Source of the DNA: Ravibacter sp964559125
GTDB lineage: Bacteria > Bacteroidota > Bacteroidia > Cytophagales > Spirosomataceae
Reading direction: 5' to 3'
Assembly (NCBI GenBank): GCA_964559125.1
Contig: CAZLGW010000032.1
Coordinates: forward strand, 4,377 to 68,376
DNA: 64,000 nucleotides
Positions within the stretch are counted from its first letter, which is position 1; each line of letters opens with the position of its first letter. Positions 17,368 through 26,404 of the stretch are shown piece by piece. The notes beneath the pieces are model-generated. The model did not search any database. It saw nothing but the letters and a program-made list of their open reading frames with translations, and was not told the DNA's origin. The translations under genes and the position numbers were made by a program.

Positions 17368-19032
17368 ATGACTAAACCGGTCTTTATGATGAAGTATAAA
17401 CTCCTGCTGTTCCTTTTTTCAGCCTGTGTAATTGTAACGCAGGGACAGCATAAAAGTCCGCCTGAAAATGTGGTAATCACCTCGGAGGGGAAGAAAACCC
17501 GGGTATTTACCGGTGAAAACGGGGAATTGCATGTAAATGTATCACCAAAGGACGTAGCAAAATTTAAAGCTACAGGGTTCGTTCGCTACAGTAATTTCGG
17601 TGCCAGAGGCGACGGTAAAACTGATGATATAGACGCCATCGCAGCTACCCATGCATTTGCCAACCTGCACAGCCTTCCGGTGAGAGCCGACGACCGGGCC
17701 ACTTATTATATTGGCGGAAAGGAGCGTATTGCCGTGATCCGGACAGATACCGATTTCGGAGCGGCCGCATTCATTATCGATGATACCGAAGTAGAAAACC
17801 GCAATGCACCTGTTTTCATGGTAGCTTCCACCCTTAAGTCGTTTAAGCTGGAGAATATAGCTGCACTTAAGAGAAATCAGCAGAAAATTGATGCATCATT
17901 GCCGGGCCCCTGCCTGATCACGGTCACTAATTCCCACGTAAAACAATACATCCGGTTTGGGCTGAACCAGAATAACGGGTCGCCGCAGACTGACATATTT
18001 GTAGTCGACGAGAACGGCAACGTTGATATGAAAGCCCCTATTATCTGGGATTTCGACCGGGTTACCGATATAACCGCTCTTCCTATAGACGAGAAGCTGC
18101 TGAAGATCAACGGAGGCCGTTTCACCACTATAGCCAATAAGGCCGAGTCTAAGTACACCTATTACAGCCGGAATATCGCGATCAGGCGGTCTAATATTTT
18201 GGTGGAAGGGTTGGTACACCGCGTCATGGGGGAAGGAGACCACGGCGCTCCGTACGGTGGCTTCATCAGCATCGGGGAATGCTCCTATGTAACGGTTAAA
18301 AACACCGTCCTGACCGGGCGCCGTACCTACAGCACCATCGGTGCCGCAGGCAAGCCGGTTTCTATGGGTTCCTACGACCTTTCGGTCAACCGGGCTCTCA
18401 ATGTATCTTTCGTGAATTGCAGCCAGACCAACGATATCAATGACAATACCTATTGGGGGATACTGGGCTCTAACTTCTGCAAAAATCTTCTCTATGATAA
18501 TTGCACGCTTTCCCGGTTTGATGCCCACCAGGGAGTGGCCAATGCCACTATCCGGAATTCAACTCTCGGGCACATGGGGATCAATGCCATCGGCAGCGGG
18601 CTTCTGCTGATAGAGAATTCTACTATCAGGGGAAGAAGCATTGTTAACCTGCGCTCCGACTATGGCAGTACCTGGCAGGGAGAGCTTGTGATCCGTAATT
18701 GTATCTTCGTACCGTCCGGCGGCAGGCCCGTCAGCGCGGCCCTCATCAACGGTTCCTATTCCGGTCAGCACGATTTCGGCTACACCTGCTATATGCCCGA
18801 ACGGATCACTATTGAAAATCTGCGTATCGACGACTCGAAGCATCCTGAAAACTATCAGGGGCCTGCCATTTTCGCAAATTTCAACCCGCAGATGACAGAC
18901 GAAACCTACAAGGAAAAATTCCCTTACATTAAAACGAAGGAGGTAATTCTCAGGAACGTGACGACTGCCAGCGGGAAAGCGCTGAGAGTTAGCGACAATA
19001 CGTTTATGTTCAGAGATGCAAACGTGAACTAA
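17368..19032 (+). CDS. Secreted pectate-lyase-like beta-helix protein
   Basis: After a signal peptide the mature protein contains YSNFGARGDGKTDDIDAI, the entry motif of pectate-lyase superfamily beta-helices (also seen in GH28 and phage tail spikes). Many short parallel-strand repeats follow (for example VTVKNTVLTGRRTY, and RNSTLGHMGINAIGSGLLLIENST). It probably binds or cleaves a polysaccharide. I cannot assign catalytic residues. The start is uncertain: ATG codons at 17368, 17386 and 17389 are all in frame, and the last gives the shortest signal peptide (MKYKLLLFLFSACVIVTQGQ). A cluster of stem-loops follows the stop codon. Confidence 0.8.
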   Translation: MTKPVFMMKYKLLLFLFSACVIVTQGQHKSPPENVVITSEGKKTRVFTGENGELHVNVSPKDVAKFKATGFVRYSNFGARGDGKTDDIDAIAATHAFANLHSLPVRADDRATYYIGGKERIAVIRTDTDFGAAAFIIDDTEVENRNAPVFMVASTLKSFKLENIAALKRNQQKIDASLPGPCLITVTNSHVKQYIRFGLNQNNGSPQTDIFVVDENGNVDMKAPIIWDFDRVTDITALPIDEKLLKINGGRFTTIANKAESKYTYYSRNIAIRRSNILVEGLVHRVMGEGDHGAPYGGFISIGECSYVTVKNTVLTGRRTYSTIGAAGKPVSMGSYDLSVNRALNVSFVNCSQTNDINDNTYWGILGSNFCKNLLYDNCTLSRFDAHQGVANATIRNSTLGHMGINAIGSGLLLIENSTIRGRSIVNLRSDYGSTWQGELVIRNCIFVPSGGRPVSAALINGSYSGQHDFGYTCYMPERITIENLRIDDSKHPENYQGPAIFANFNPQMTDETYKEKFPYIKTKEVILRNVTTASGKALRVSDNTFMFRDANVN

Positions 19033-19035
19033 GCT

Positions 19036-19149
19036 CTCCCTCGTCTCAGACGACGGGAGGGCGATATCAGGTCTCCGACCTGAGTAAAAGCTTTTTTGCC
19101 GGTCTAAGACCGGCTTCCGCTCTTTCACCGTCTGAAGACGGGAAAGAGC
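19036..19149. repeat. Cluster of four GTCT/AGAC stem-loops
   Basis: The gap between two convergent genes is filled by four hairpins. They lie at 19036-19059 (core CGTCTCAGACG, one bulge), 19067-19083 (TCAGGTC-TCC-GACCTGA), 19098-19114 (GCCGGTCT-A-AGACCGGC) and 19119-19149 (GCTCTTTC-a-CCGTCT-GA-AGACGG-GAAAGAGC). All are built around GTCT facing AGAC or GAC. They may terminate both flanking transcripts, or belong to a family of short palindromic repeats. Confidence 0.7.
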
Positions 19150-19151
19150 TG

Positions 19152-20135
19152 TCAGTCATTATATTTCCAGACCCATTTTCCGGTCTTCGTATCCAGCATT
19201 CCCATTGATTTTTTGCTGATCACTAGTAAGCTGCTACCGGTGATAGCGACGTTGTCTGGTTTCCTTTCTGCCGGTAACGGTTCGAAGTCCATTACGGCGC
19301 TCCAGCGGGTTGCGAGTGAGGAAGTGTCGACGGCTGTTACCTGTAAAAAGCCGCTGTTGTCTGTTGTGGTCCTGGAAAGAACAAACCACGATCCGTTAGC
19401 CACGGCGGGACGGAAATTGCCGTCTTCCCCGGAGCCCAATACTTCAGGCTGGATAAAATCGTTTTCAGACCTGGTATCGCCCTGTTTGGTTTGTGCCACC
19501 AGGTACCTTCTGTCATTTCCTTTGAAGTTATAGCGCGCGGAAGGGGTAGTCCAGTTACTATCCGAAAAATCGGGTATGGCATTTTCTATCTCATCGGCGT
19601 TTACCAGTTGCCCCGCACCGGTTTGTTCATCTATTATATAGTTCCTGGCGTCATTACCCTTCAGTACGATCCGGGATTTGTCTGATTTCAACCGGAACAC
19701 CCGGTGCGGGACAAAACGAAGACCATGATTGACCGCTTTTATCTTTTCGGCAGACAGCACTTCCCTGAAATCGTCGATGCTTAGCGCCATGAGATCGAAT
19801 TCACCGCTGTCAGGATTAAACTCTCTGAGCCATATCAGTTTGCCGGAAACAAAAACAGGAGCGACGTTCTTTTTTATTTTGGGGCTCTTACTGATAAGAG
19901 CCCCGGTCTGCGCGTCGTACTTCTCCAGGTAGTGCGTGGTGAACCCGCTCCTGAAAGTAGAATTGCCTTTTTTCTCGTATATATTGACGAAGAGGACACT
20001 GTAGTCCCGCACAATATACCTGCCGTCTGCCGATAAAATCAATACCTGGGTTTCCGGGGCTTGTCTGCCGATCTCACTGCACGAGCATATAGACGCTATT
20101 AATACCAGGAACAGGACATGTTTTGCTTTCACCAT
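19152..20135 (-). CDS. Lipoprotein, beta-propeller-like (possibly PA2928 family)
   Basis: A lipoprotein signal with Cys at about residue 19 (LVLIASICSC) precedes about 305 residues of alternating short strands. Motifs such as YDAQTGALISKSPK and LDTKTGKWVWKYND recall quinoprotein-like or WD-like propeller blades. The pattern resembles proteins annotated as PA2928 family, but I am not certain. It is the last gene of a three-gene leftward group behind two transporters, only 6 bases from the upstream one. It may be an accessory envelope protein of the transport system. No catalytic motif is visible. Confidence 0.6.
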   Translation of the reverse strand: MVKAKHVLFLVLIASICSCSEIGRQAPETQVLILSADGRYIVRDYSVLFVNIYEKKGNSTFRSGFTTHYLEKYDAQTGALISKSPKIKKNVAPVFVSGKLIWLREFNPDSGEFDLMALSIDDFREVLSAEKIKAVNHGLRFVPHRVFRLKSDKSRIVLKGNDARNYIIDEQTGAGQLVNADEIENAIPDFSDSNWTTPSARYNFKGNDRRYLVAQTKQGDTRSENDFIQPEVLGSGEDGNFRPAVANGSWFVLSRTTTDNSGFLQVTAVDTSSLATRWSAVMDFEPLPAERKPDNVAITGSSLLVISKKSMGMLDTKTGKWVWKYND

Positions 20136-20141
20136 CCTTCA

Positions 20142-21383
20142 TTAGCTCTGGAGCTTTTTCTTTGATACATCGGGAAAGAATATAGCGAAAATTACCAGAA
20201 CAACCACCGACCCGATCGCCGGGTAAATCCATATACCGTGCCAATCATGAGCTATACTGCCCACGGGTTGTTCCAGAGTATGATAAGCCTGGGAAAGTCC
20301 TGCTAAGTGAGTGCCTACAAATGAACCAATACCCCAAAGAATAAATGCAATAAGTCCCTGAGCTGCTCCCCGTATGGTTTCATTCGCCTCCTCGTCTACA
20401 TATAATTGGCCTGCAATAAACAGGAAATCATAACAGGCCCCGTGAAGGAGAATGGCCGCGAAAACAAAAACGGTTTGGAAAGTGGCCGAATCCACACTTC
20501 CTGCCAAAAGAAAATACCGGATCGCCCAAAACAGGATACCCAAAAATATTGTCTTCTTATAACCCACGCTTCTCAGCATGAACGGTAGTAAAAGCAGGAA
20601 TATAACATCTGAAACCTGGGCCAGGGACATTTTTGCAGCCGAATAAGTCCATTCCAGCTCTGTAACATATAAATTCATATTTACAAAGTAGAAATACAGC
20701 GGAATACAGATCAGGAACATGCACACAATAAAAATAGTGAAGGACGGCTTCTTGAAAAGAGCAAGCGCGTCGAGACCGAGGATATTACCCAGACTGACGT
20801 CTTTGCCGGTCTTCTTCGGAGGTGTATGTGGTAAAGTAAGAGCGAAAAGGCCGAATACAATCGAAACTGATCCGGCAAGGTAGAATTGTACCGCTGATTG
20901 CTCACCTTTGAGAAGAATGCTAAGTACCAACCCTCCGGCGATCCATCCCACGGACGACAGCGTTTTGACAATCGGAAAATCGCGCTTTTGATTTGTAAGA
21001 TGATGTAAGGAAAGAGAGTTTCCCAGGGCCAATGTGGGCAAAAAAGTAGTACAGTACAGAATTAGCATGGGATAAAACGATCCGAACGTTGTCATGCTCG
21101 GAAGAATAAACAACAGTACGCCTCCCAGGATCCCGAGAAGGGCAAGAATTTTTTCAGATGCGAAGTACCGGTCCGCGAGCAGGCCCACGAAGAACGGTGA
21201 AATCATTGCACCAATAGCGAAAGCTCCATAGGACAGGCCAATTTGTGAACCATCGAACTCAAGCGTCTTACTGAGGTATGTCCCCATGCTTACATACCAT
21301 GAACCCCATATGAAATACTGGAGAAACATAAAGGCAGCAAGTTTTATTCTGATTTGATTTTGGGTTTGGGTTTGCATCATCAC
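20142..21383 (-). CDS. MFS transporter of the nucleoside:H+ symporter type (NupG/XapB-like)
   Basis: This 12-helix membrane protein of 413 residues has the N-terminal pattern of the nucleoside:H+ symporter group (KLAAFMFLQYFIWGSWYVSM, then GTYLSKTLEFDGSQIGLSYG and SPFFVGLLADRYFASEKIL). In Bacteroidota such proteins often occur in sugar and nucleoside loci, so the substrate may be a nucleoside or a sugar acid. Two further Met codons precede the usual start at the very N-terminus. It lies 78 bases from the upstream symporter gene and is probably co-transcribed with it. Confidence 0.85.
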   Translation of the reverse strand: MMMQTQTQNQIRIKLAAFMFLQYFIWGSWYVSMGTYLSKTLEFDGSQIGLSYGAFAIGAMISPFFVGLLADRYFASEKILALLGILGGVLLFILPSMTTFGSFYPMLILYCTTFLPTLALGNSLSLHHLTNQKRDFPIVKTLSSVGWIAGGLVLSILLKGEQSAVQFYLAGSVSIVFGLFALTLPHTPPKKTGKDVSLGNILGLDALALFKKPSFTIFIVCMFLICIPLYFYFVNMNLYVTELEWTYSAAKMSLAQVSDVIFLLLLPFMLRSVGYKKTIFLGILFWAIRYFLLAGSVDSATFQTVFVFAAILLHGACYDFLFIAGQLYVDEEANETIRGAAQGLIAFILWGIGSFVGTHLAGLSQAYHTLEQPVGSIAHDWHGIWIYPAIGSVVVLVIFAIFFPDVSKKKLQS

Positions 21384-21460
21384 TATTTTATATGTTAGTT
21401 TTTAACTATCGTATAAAAGAAAAAAGAGATGCTAAAATACTCCCCATTTTTACCTCAGTT

Positions 21461-23002
21461 TCAGCGCCGTCCCATCGGCTTGCGATATAGCAGGCTGCTA
21501 TCCAGGACGGGGCGTGGATAGAACAGGCTGGCAAGATACCCGGTTCCGATTACGATAAGATGGCTGTAGACACCCAGCATAAGTTTATGGTGTGTGAAAT
21601 TCCATGATCCAAGGTCGAGAAGCAGCTTTTTATCCTCGCCCGTGCCTATGGGCGTTGAAGTCAGAAACGCATACGCTGTGAAGATGACGCAGACCACGAT
21701 GGCGATGTTGACTCCCTGGTAGTTGGCCCTTTCGCTGAACAGTCCCAGCAGAAATATACCGACAATTCCACCCGAAAAGATCGCGTATAATGTGAAGACA
21801 ATGCCCAGTACCCCTTCGCTGCCCGCATTGATGTAGAGGATAGCGATGGCGATGGAAATCAGGCCCGAGAGCACGACGATAAGCTTCGATGCAAGAAGGG
21901 TTTGCTTGTCTGTCTGTCCGGGACGCAGCTTTTTGTAATAGTCCTCAACACCGACGGCGGCCAACGAGTTGAGATCTGCGCTCAGGCTGCAGATTGCTGC
22001 CGAGATCATGGCCGAGAGTATCAGGCCGACAATTCCTGTCGGCAGTTGGGTCATGATAAAATAAGGGAATACTGCATCGGCCCGGGTATCGGGAGGCAGC
22101 GGGTTCTGCTGGTAGAAGACAAATAAGGCCGTGCCGATGAACATAAAGATAGACCAGACGGGAACAGTCAGGATAATGCCGAGAAGGGATGCTTTAATGG
22201 CAGCGCGGTCTGTCTTTGCCGTAAGATAGCGCTGGACAACCGTTTGATCGGTAGCGTATTTCTGGATCGCGTAGAAGACTCCGTTAATAGCCATGACCAG
22301 GAAAGTCAGCTTCGTGAGGTCCCATTCGTAGGGGCCGAAGCCGGTCCGGCCGTTTTCCGATGCTACCCGCCAGACCTCGGCCGGTCCGCCGTTTACAGAA
22401 AAAAGGAGTACGCCCAGGCAGATGATCCCGCTCACAAAAAGCATGAATCCCTGGAAAACGTCAAGCCATATAACCGCCTCGATACCCCCGAGAAGATTGA
22501 TAGCAATGATGACAAAGCCTACGATGAGGATGATTACAACCGTATGGATATCCGTCATTTTTTCGAGCGAGAGCGCCAGCAGGAAGAGGACGGTTCCCAT
22601 GCCTGAAAACTGCCGTAGCACAAAGGCGACCGAAGCGTAGTACCGTGCAAAAGGGCTGAACCTTCGTTCAAAATACTCGTAGGTGCTGAGGTGGATGACC
22701 TTTCTGAACAAAGGCACTATAAACCAGATGGCGGTAAGGAGCACGAACGGCACCATGAGTCCCTGGACAAGCAATATCCAGTTGGAAGAATAGCCGGTTC
22801 CGGGGTAAGCCAGGAAAGTTACGCTGCTAATGAGCGTGGCCAGTAGTGAAATACCAAGGGCCCAGGCCGGTATTTTACCCTTGGCAAGAAAATAATTCTG
22901 CGTCGTTTTTTGCGATTTGGCAAAATAAAGACCCATCCCGAGGCTTCCTGCCAGGAAAAAGAGGATAATAAGATAATCCAGTACATGCAGCGGAAAGCTC
23001 AT
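21461..23002 (-). CDS. Sodium:solute symporter (SSS family)
   Basis: This polytopic membrane protein of 513 residues has about 13 helices. The SSS pattern is clear: YLIILFFLAGSLGMGLYFAK, then KTTQNYFLAKGKIPAWALGI, SSVTFLAYPGTGYSSNW and a long conserved core with DVFQGFMLFVSGI and SADLNSLAAVGVEDYYKKL. It is divergent from lacI, and two LacI-type operators lie in the shared region. It therefore probably imports the sugar acid metabolised by the genes on the other side. It is the first gene of a leftward group with an MFS transporter and a lipoprotein. Confidence 0.9.
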   Translation of the reverse strand: MSFPLHVLDYLIILFFLAGSLGMGLYFAKSQKTTQNYFLAKGKIPAWALGISLLATLISSVTFLAYPGTGYSSNWILLVQGLMVPFVLLTAIWFIVPLFRKVIHLSTYEYFERRFSPFARYYASVAFVLRQFSGMGTVLFLLALSLEKMTDIHTVVIILIVGFVIIAINLLGGIEAVIWLDVFQGFMLFVSGIICLGVLLFSVNGGPAEVWRVASENGRTGFGPYEWDLTKLTFLVMAINGVFYAIQKYATDQTVVQRYLTAKTDRAAIKASLLGIILTVPVWSIFMFIGTALFVFYQQNPLPPDTRADAVFPYFIMTQLPTGIVGLILSAMISAAICSLSADLNSLAAVGVEDYYKKLRPGQTDKQTLLASKLIVVLSGLISIAIAILYINAGSEGVLGIVFTLYAIFSGGIVGIFLLGLFSERANYQGVNIAIVVCVIFTAYAFLTSTPIGTGEDKKLLLDLGSWNFTHHKLMLGVYSHLIVIGTGYLASLFYPRPVLDSSLLYRKPMGRR

Positions 23003-23072
23003 AGAGTGGCAGCAGGCTAAAGGCGGATAAAAAGGGAGATCCCGTTTATTTGACTAATAATAATGTTGTAAA

Positions 23073-23090
23073 AATGTAAACGTTTTCATT
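23073..23090. promoter_or_regulatory. LacI-type operator 1 (symporter side)
   Basis: AATGTAAACGTTTTCATT is an 18-bp palindrome with one mismatched pair around the central ACGT, typical of LacI/GalR operators. It lies 70 bases upstream of the symporter start codon on the leftward side. Confidence 0.65.
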
Positions 23091-23216
23091 ATTGTCAAAA
23101 TTTTCCTTGTGAAATTTTAGATGTTACAGTATTGCAAAAATGTAATATAGAGGCGATATGATCTACTTTTATTCGGTTTTAGCTACCTGGTTGTTTTTTT
23201 ATTCAGAATTAACCGG

Positions 23217-23239
23217 TAATATTGCTGCAAACGTTTACA
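23217..23239 (+). promoter_or_regulatory. lacI promoter with overlapping LacI-type operator 2
   Basis: TAATATTG (23217-23224) is one base off the TAnnTTTG -7 consensus. The palindrome TGCAAACGTTTACA (23226-23239) follows at once, so it would cover the transcription start and ends 7 bases before the ATG of lacI. This placement suggests autorepression. Confidence 0.6.
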
Positions 23240-23246
23240 TTTTTCA

Positions 23247-24284
23247 ATGGCTGCTCAAAAAGGTGTTAGTCTTAAGGAGGTGGCGGATAAGGCAGGCGTA
23301 TCGATTGCGACGGTTTCGAGGGTGATCAATTCCAAGACAGTCGTAAAAGGAGAAACAGAGTTGCGCGTACAGAAGGTGATCAGGCAACTGGGCTACCGGC
23401 CAAACCGTGTGGCGCAACGGCTTCGTACCACCAGGGGAGCCGGCAAGCTTATTGGATTGCTTATCCCCGATATCCGCAACCCGTTTTATGTGGATATCAT
23501 CAGGGGGATCGAACAATATGCATACGCCAGGAATTTTGCGGTTATTATCGGCAACTTTTCGCAGGATGAGGAGCGGCAGAAGTTTTACATAGAAACACTG
23601 AAATCCGAATCGGTCGATGCTTTTATAGTGGCGCCGTTACCGGGTATGAATGAGTATGTGAAAGAGCTGGCCGGAGAAGGATACGCGGTAGTGTGCATCG
23701 ACCGGGGATTGCCGGGCGTAGACCTGGATGTGGTCAAGGTCGATAATTTCCAGGGCGCATTCGATGCTGTGGAGCACCTGATCAAGGCAGGGCATACGCG
23801 TATCGGGCACATTACAGGCAACAGGCTGATCCCTACTACCGTGGAACGGATAGCCGGCTATGAGGGCGCTTATGCCAAATACGGGCTTACCATCGACCCG
23901 GCAATAATCGCAGGCCGGGATTCTGATTACCAGAGCGGCGTTGACCTGGCGGCACATTTACTCGATATGCCCGACCCGCCCACGGCTTTGTTCACTTCAA
24001 ACAACCTGCTGACACTGGGCGCGCTGGAGACCATCCATAGCAGGGGACTTAAGATCCCTGAGCAGGTGGCAATCGTCGGTTTTGACGATATGGACTGGGC
24101 AATGTCCCTTAATCCCCCTCTCACAGCCATACGCCAGTCGGGTTTTGAGATAGGAAGAATTGCGATCGAGCTCCTGCACCAGCGGATCACCGATCCTGCA
24201 AGACCTTTCGTAAGCATCGTCCTGAAGACAGAACTTGTAGTCAGGAGCTCATGCGGACATAAGCTTAAAAAAAGTACAGAATGA
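23247..24284 (+). CDS. LacI-family transcriptional regulator
   Basis: The N-terminal helix-turn-helix is standard (VSLKEVADKAGVSIATVSRV, hinge helix ending RPNRVAQRLR). It is followed by a periplasmic-binding-protein-like sensor domain (LLIPDIRNPFYVDIIRGIE, IGFDDMDWA-type segment VGFDDMDWAMSLNPPLTAI). It has 345 residues. It is the first gene of the acid-sugar operon, overlapping the next gene by four bases (ATGA). It is flanked by two matching palindromes, so it very likely represses both the operon and the divergent symporter until a sugar acid or a derived phosphate is present. Confidence 0.95.
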   Translation: MAAQKGVSLKEVADKAGVSIATVSRVINSKTVVKGETELRVQKVIRQLGYRPNRVAQRLRTTRGAGKLIGLLIPDIRNPFYVDIIRGIEQYAYARNFAVIIGNFSQDEERQKFYIETLKSESVDAFIVAPLPGMNEYVKELAGEGYAVVCIDRGLPGVDLDVVKVDNFQGAFDAVEHLIKAGHTRIGHITGNRLIPTTVERIAGYEGAYAKYGLTIDPAIIAGRDSDYQSGVDLAAHLLDMPDPPTALFTSNNLLTLGALETIHSRGLKIPEQVAIVGFDDMDWAMSLNPPLTAIRQSGFEIGRIAIELLHQRITDPARPFVSIVLKTELVVRSSCGHKLKKSTE

Positions 24285-25432
24285 ACAGGATTCAGATCAT
24301 ACACCCTAAAAAAGTGGTATTCGGAGATGATAGTCTCGGTCAGTTCGCAGACGACTACCTGAGACTGTCTTATAAAAGACTGTATGTGGTGACTATCCCT
24401 CCGGTAAGGGCCAGGGTAGAGGAAGCGTTGCGGCCTCTGGCTGGCGCAGGGATAGAGATTTGTTTTAATACAAGCATCCTTGAAGAGCCGACTTTCAACG
24501 ATTTTGAAAGGCTGGTCGGGGAAGCGATTTCCTTTGACGCCGACAGCGTGGCAGGCATCGGGGGAGGAAGCGTCATGGATACTTCAAAGCTTGTTGCGGT
24601 TCAGTTGCGCAGTGAGCAGACGCTGGACGATATATTGGCAAACGGGTTCCGTAAAAAGAGGGCCACCTATATAGCCTGTCTGCCTACAACGGCCGGTACA
24701 GGCAGTGAAGTTTCCCCGAATGCTATTTTCGTGAATAACGAAGGTAATAAGGTGGGAGTGATCAGCCCTGAGCTTGTGCCCGACGCCGCTTATGTAGATC
24801 CAGGCCTGACGAAAGACGTTCCTCCTGTCGTAACGGCTGCTACGGGAATCGATGCCCTGGCACATTGCCTGGAAGCCTATACCAATAAATATGCACACCC
24901 GGTAACAGACCTGGTGGCCCTGGAGGGAATAAGGCTTATAGGACAATTCCTGCCCCGTGCCTTCGCGAACGGGGCCGATCAGGAAGCCCGGGCTTCCGTT
25001 GCGCTCGGCAGCATGTACGGGGGAATGTGTCTCGGACCGGTCAATACCGCCGGTGTACACGCGTTGGCATACCCGCTCAGCAGGGAATTTCATTTGCCGC
25101 ACGGACTTTCCGTAGCTCTCCTGCTGCCTTACGTAATGGAATACAACCTGGTGGAAGCGCCTGAACGGTACGCTGCCGTAGCCGTAGCCCTGGGAAGCCG
25201 TGAAAGCGGTTCCGTCTTAAGCGTGGCAAAGTCGGGGGTGGCCCTTGTGAGAGACCTGATCAGGAGCTGCGGGTTACCCGATAATCTCACAAAAGTGAAT
25301 ATCCCACTCGAAGCGGCCGGAAAGCTGGCCGATCAGGCCATACAGGTGCAGCGGCTGCTGAAGAATAACCCGAGGAATATTAATCGCGATGATGCTGAAA
25401 GAATCTATGTGAGTGCTTTCGGGGAGGTGTAG
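24281..25432 (+). CDS. Iron-containing (group III) alcohol dehydrogenase
   Basis: The Fe-ADH family pattern is complete in 383 residues. GGGSVMDTSK is the NAD-binding loop and TTAGTGSEVSP is the conserved segment. The metal ligands lie in ATGIDALAHCLEAY (Asp and His), GVHALAYPL (His) and HLPHGLSVALLLP (His). It would reduce an aldehyde or oxidise an alcohol with NAD(P). The start overlaps the lacI stop codon. Next to a DapA-type aldolase it may reduce the aldehyde released by that enzyme, or oxidise a hydroxy acid at the head of the route. Which one cannot be told from the sequence. Confidence 0.9.
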   Translation: MNRIQIIHPKKVVFGDDSLGQFADDYLRLSYKRLYVVTIPPVRARVEEALRPLAGAGIEICFNTSILEEPTFNDFERLVGEAISFDADSVAGIGGGSVMDTSKLVAVQLRSEQTLDDILANGFRKKRATYIACLPTTAGTGSEVSPNAIFVNNEGNKVGVISPELVPDAAYVDPGLTKDVPPVVTAATGIDALAHCLEAYTNKYAHPVTDLVALEGIRLIGQFLPRAFANGADQEARASVALGSMYGGMCLGPVNTAGVHALAYPLSREFHLPHGLSVALLLPYVMEYNLVEAPERYAAVAVALGSRESGSVLSVAKSGVALVRDLIRSCGLPDNLTKVNIPLEAAGKLADQAIQVQRLLKNNPRNINRDDAERIYVSAFGEV

Positions 25433-25468
25433 AGAGGATGAGTATATTATTTACAGATTTTCAGAAAA

Positions 25469-26404
25469 ATGAAGAAAAGAATCAGCGGCGTGGTTGTGCC
25501 GATGGTCACGCCGTTTAAGGCAGACGGGACAGTCGATACCGGTTCGGTTGAAAGACTGGTCGGATACCTGACCGGCTATGGTACGGCTCCTTTCCTGTTG
25601 GGAACGACCGGTGAATCGGCTTCCGTACCGGGAAAGGAAAAAGTGAAACTGGTGGAGGCGGCTGTGAGGACGGCCGGTGGCAGGAGCCTGGTATATGCCG
25701 GGATCTCGGGAAATTCTTTAACGGATTCTATAGAGGATGCGCGTCGTTATCACGACCTCGGAGCGGATGTATTGGTATCGACTATGGCGAGCTACTACCC
25801 GGCCGACAACGAGCAGGTATTCCGTTATTTTACGAAACTGGCCGATAACCTGCCTGCTCCGCTCATTATCTATAATATCCCGGCCACTACGCATCTGTCA
25901 ATTCCGGTCGAAGTCGTAGACCGGCTGAGCGGTCACCCCAATATCATCGGGTTTAAAGACTCGGAGCGCAGTATCGAACGCCTGGAACAATCGGTAATTC
26001 TTTGGAAAGACCGTGCAGACTTTTCTTTCCTTACCGGCTGGGCTGCGCAATCGCTGTATGCTATGCAGCTTGGCGCCGACGGTATTGTGCCGGGTACAGG
26101 CAACCTGGCTCCCGGACTCTATAAGGTGATATGCGACGACGCAGCGGACGATAAGAACTGGAGAGGAACAGCCGCTATGAAGAAAGCTGACCTGCTTTCG
26201 GAAATATACCAGAAAGGACGGTCGCTCAGCTATGCTCTGCCGGTACTGAAAGCGATGATGAGCGCTTACGGGCTGTGTGAAGCGGAAGTGCTGCCTCCTA
26301 TGCTTAACCTGCAGGAGAAGGAACTGCAACTCATCCAGGATTCAATAAGGGGGCAGTTTCGCGACCTGGACCAGATCAATAGCTTACCCGAACATGACAG
26401 ATAA
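25469..26404 (+). CDS. DapA/N-acetylneuraminate-lyase superfamily aldolase
   Basis: This is a TIM-barrel class I aldolase of 311 residues. The Schiff-base lysine is Lys163 in IIGFKDSERS and the catalytic Tyr is Tyr135 in IIYNIPATTH. The pyruvate-binding TT pair lies in LLGTTGESASVPGKEK. True DapA binds aspartate semialdehyde. Here the context (LacI, Fe-ADH, PdxA2, sugar acid kinase) points to a 2-keto-3-deoxy acid aldolase or related lyase or dehydratase of sugar acid breakdown. It lies 36 bases after the dehydrogenase and overlaps pdxA2 by 11 bases. Confidence 0.88.
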   Translation: MKKRISGVVVPMVTPFKADGTVDTGSVERLVGYLTGYGTAPFLLGTTGESASVPGKEKVKLVEAAVRTAGGRSLVYAGISGNSLTDSIEDARRYHDLGADVLVSTMASYYPADNEQVFRYFTKLADNLPAPLIIYNIPATTHLSIPVEVVDRLSGHPNIIGFKDSERSIERLEQSVILWKDRADFSFLTGWAAQSLYAMQLGADGIVPGTGNLAPGLYKVICDDAADDKNWRGTAAMKKADLLSEIYQKGRSLSYALPVLKAMMSAYGLCEAEVLPPMLNLQEKELQLIQDSIRGQFRDLDQINSLPEHDR

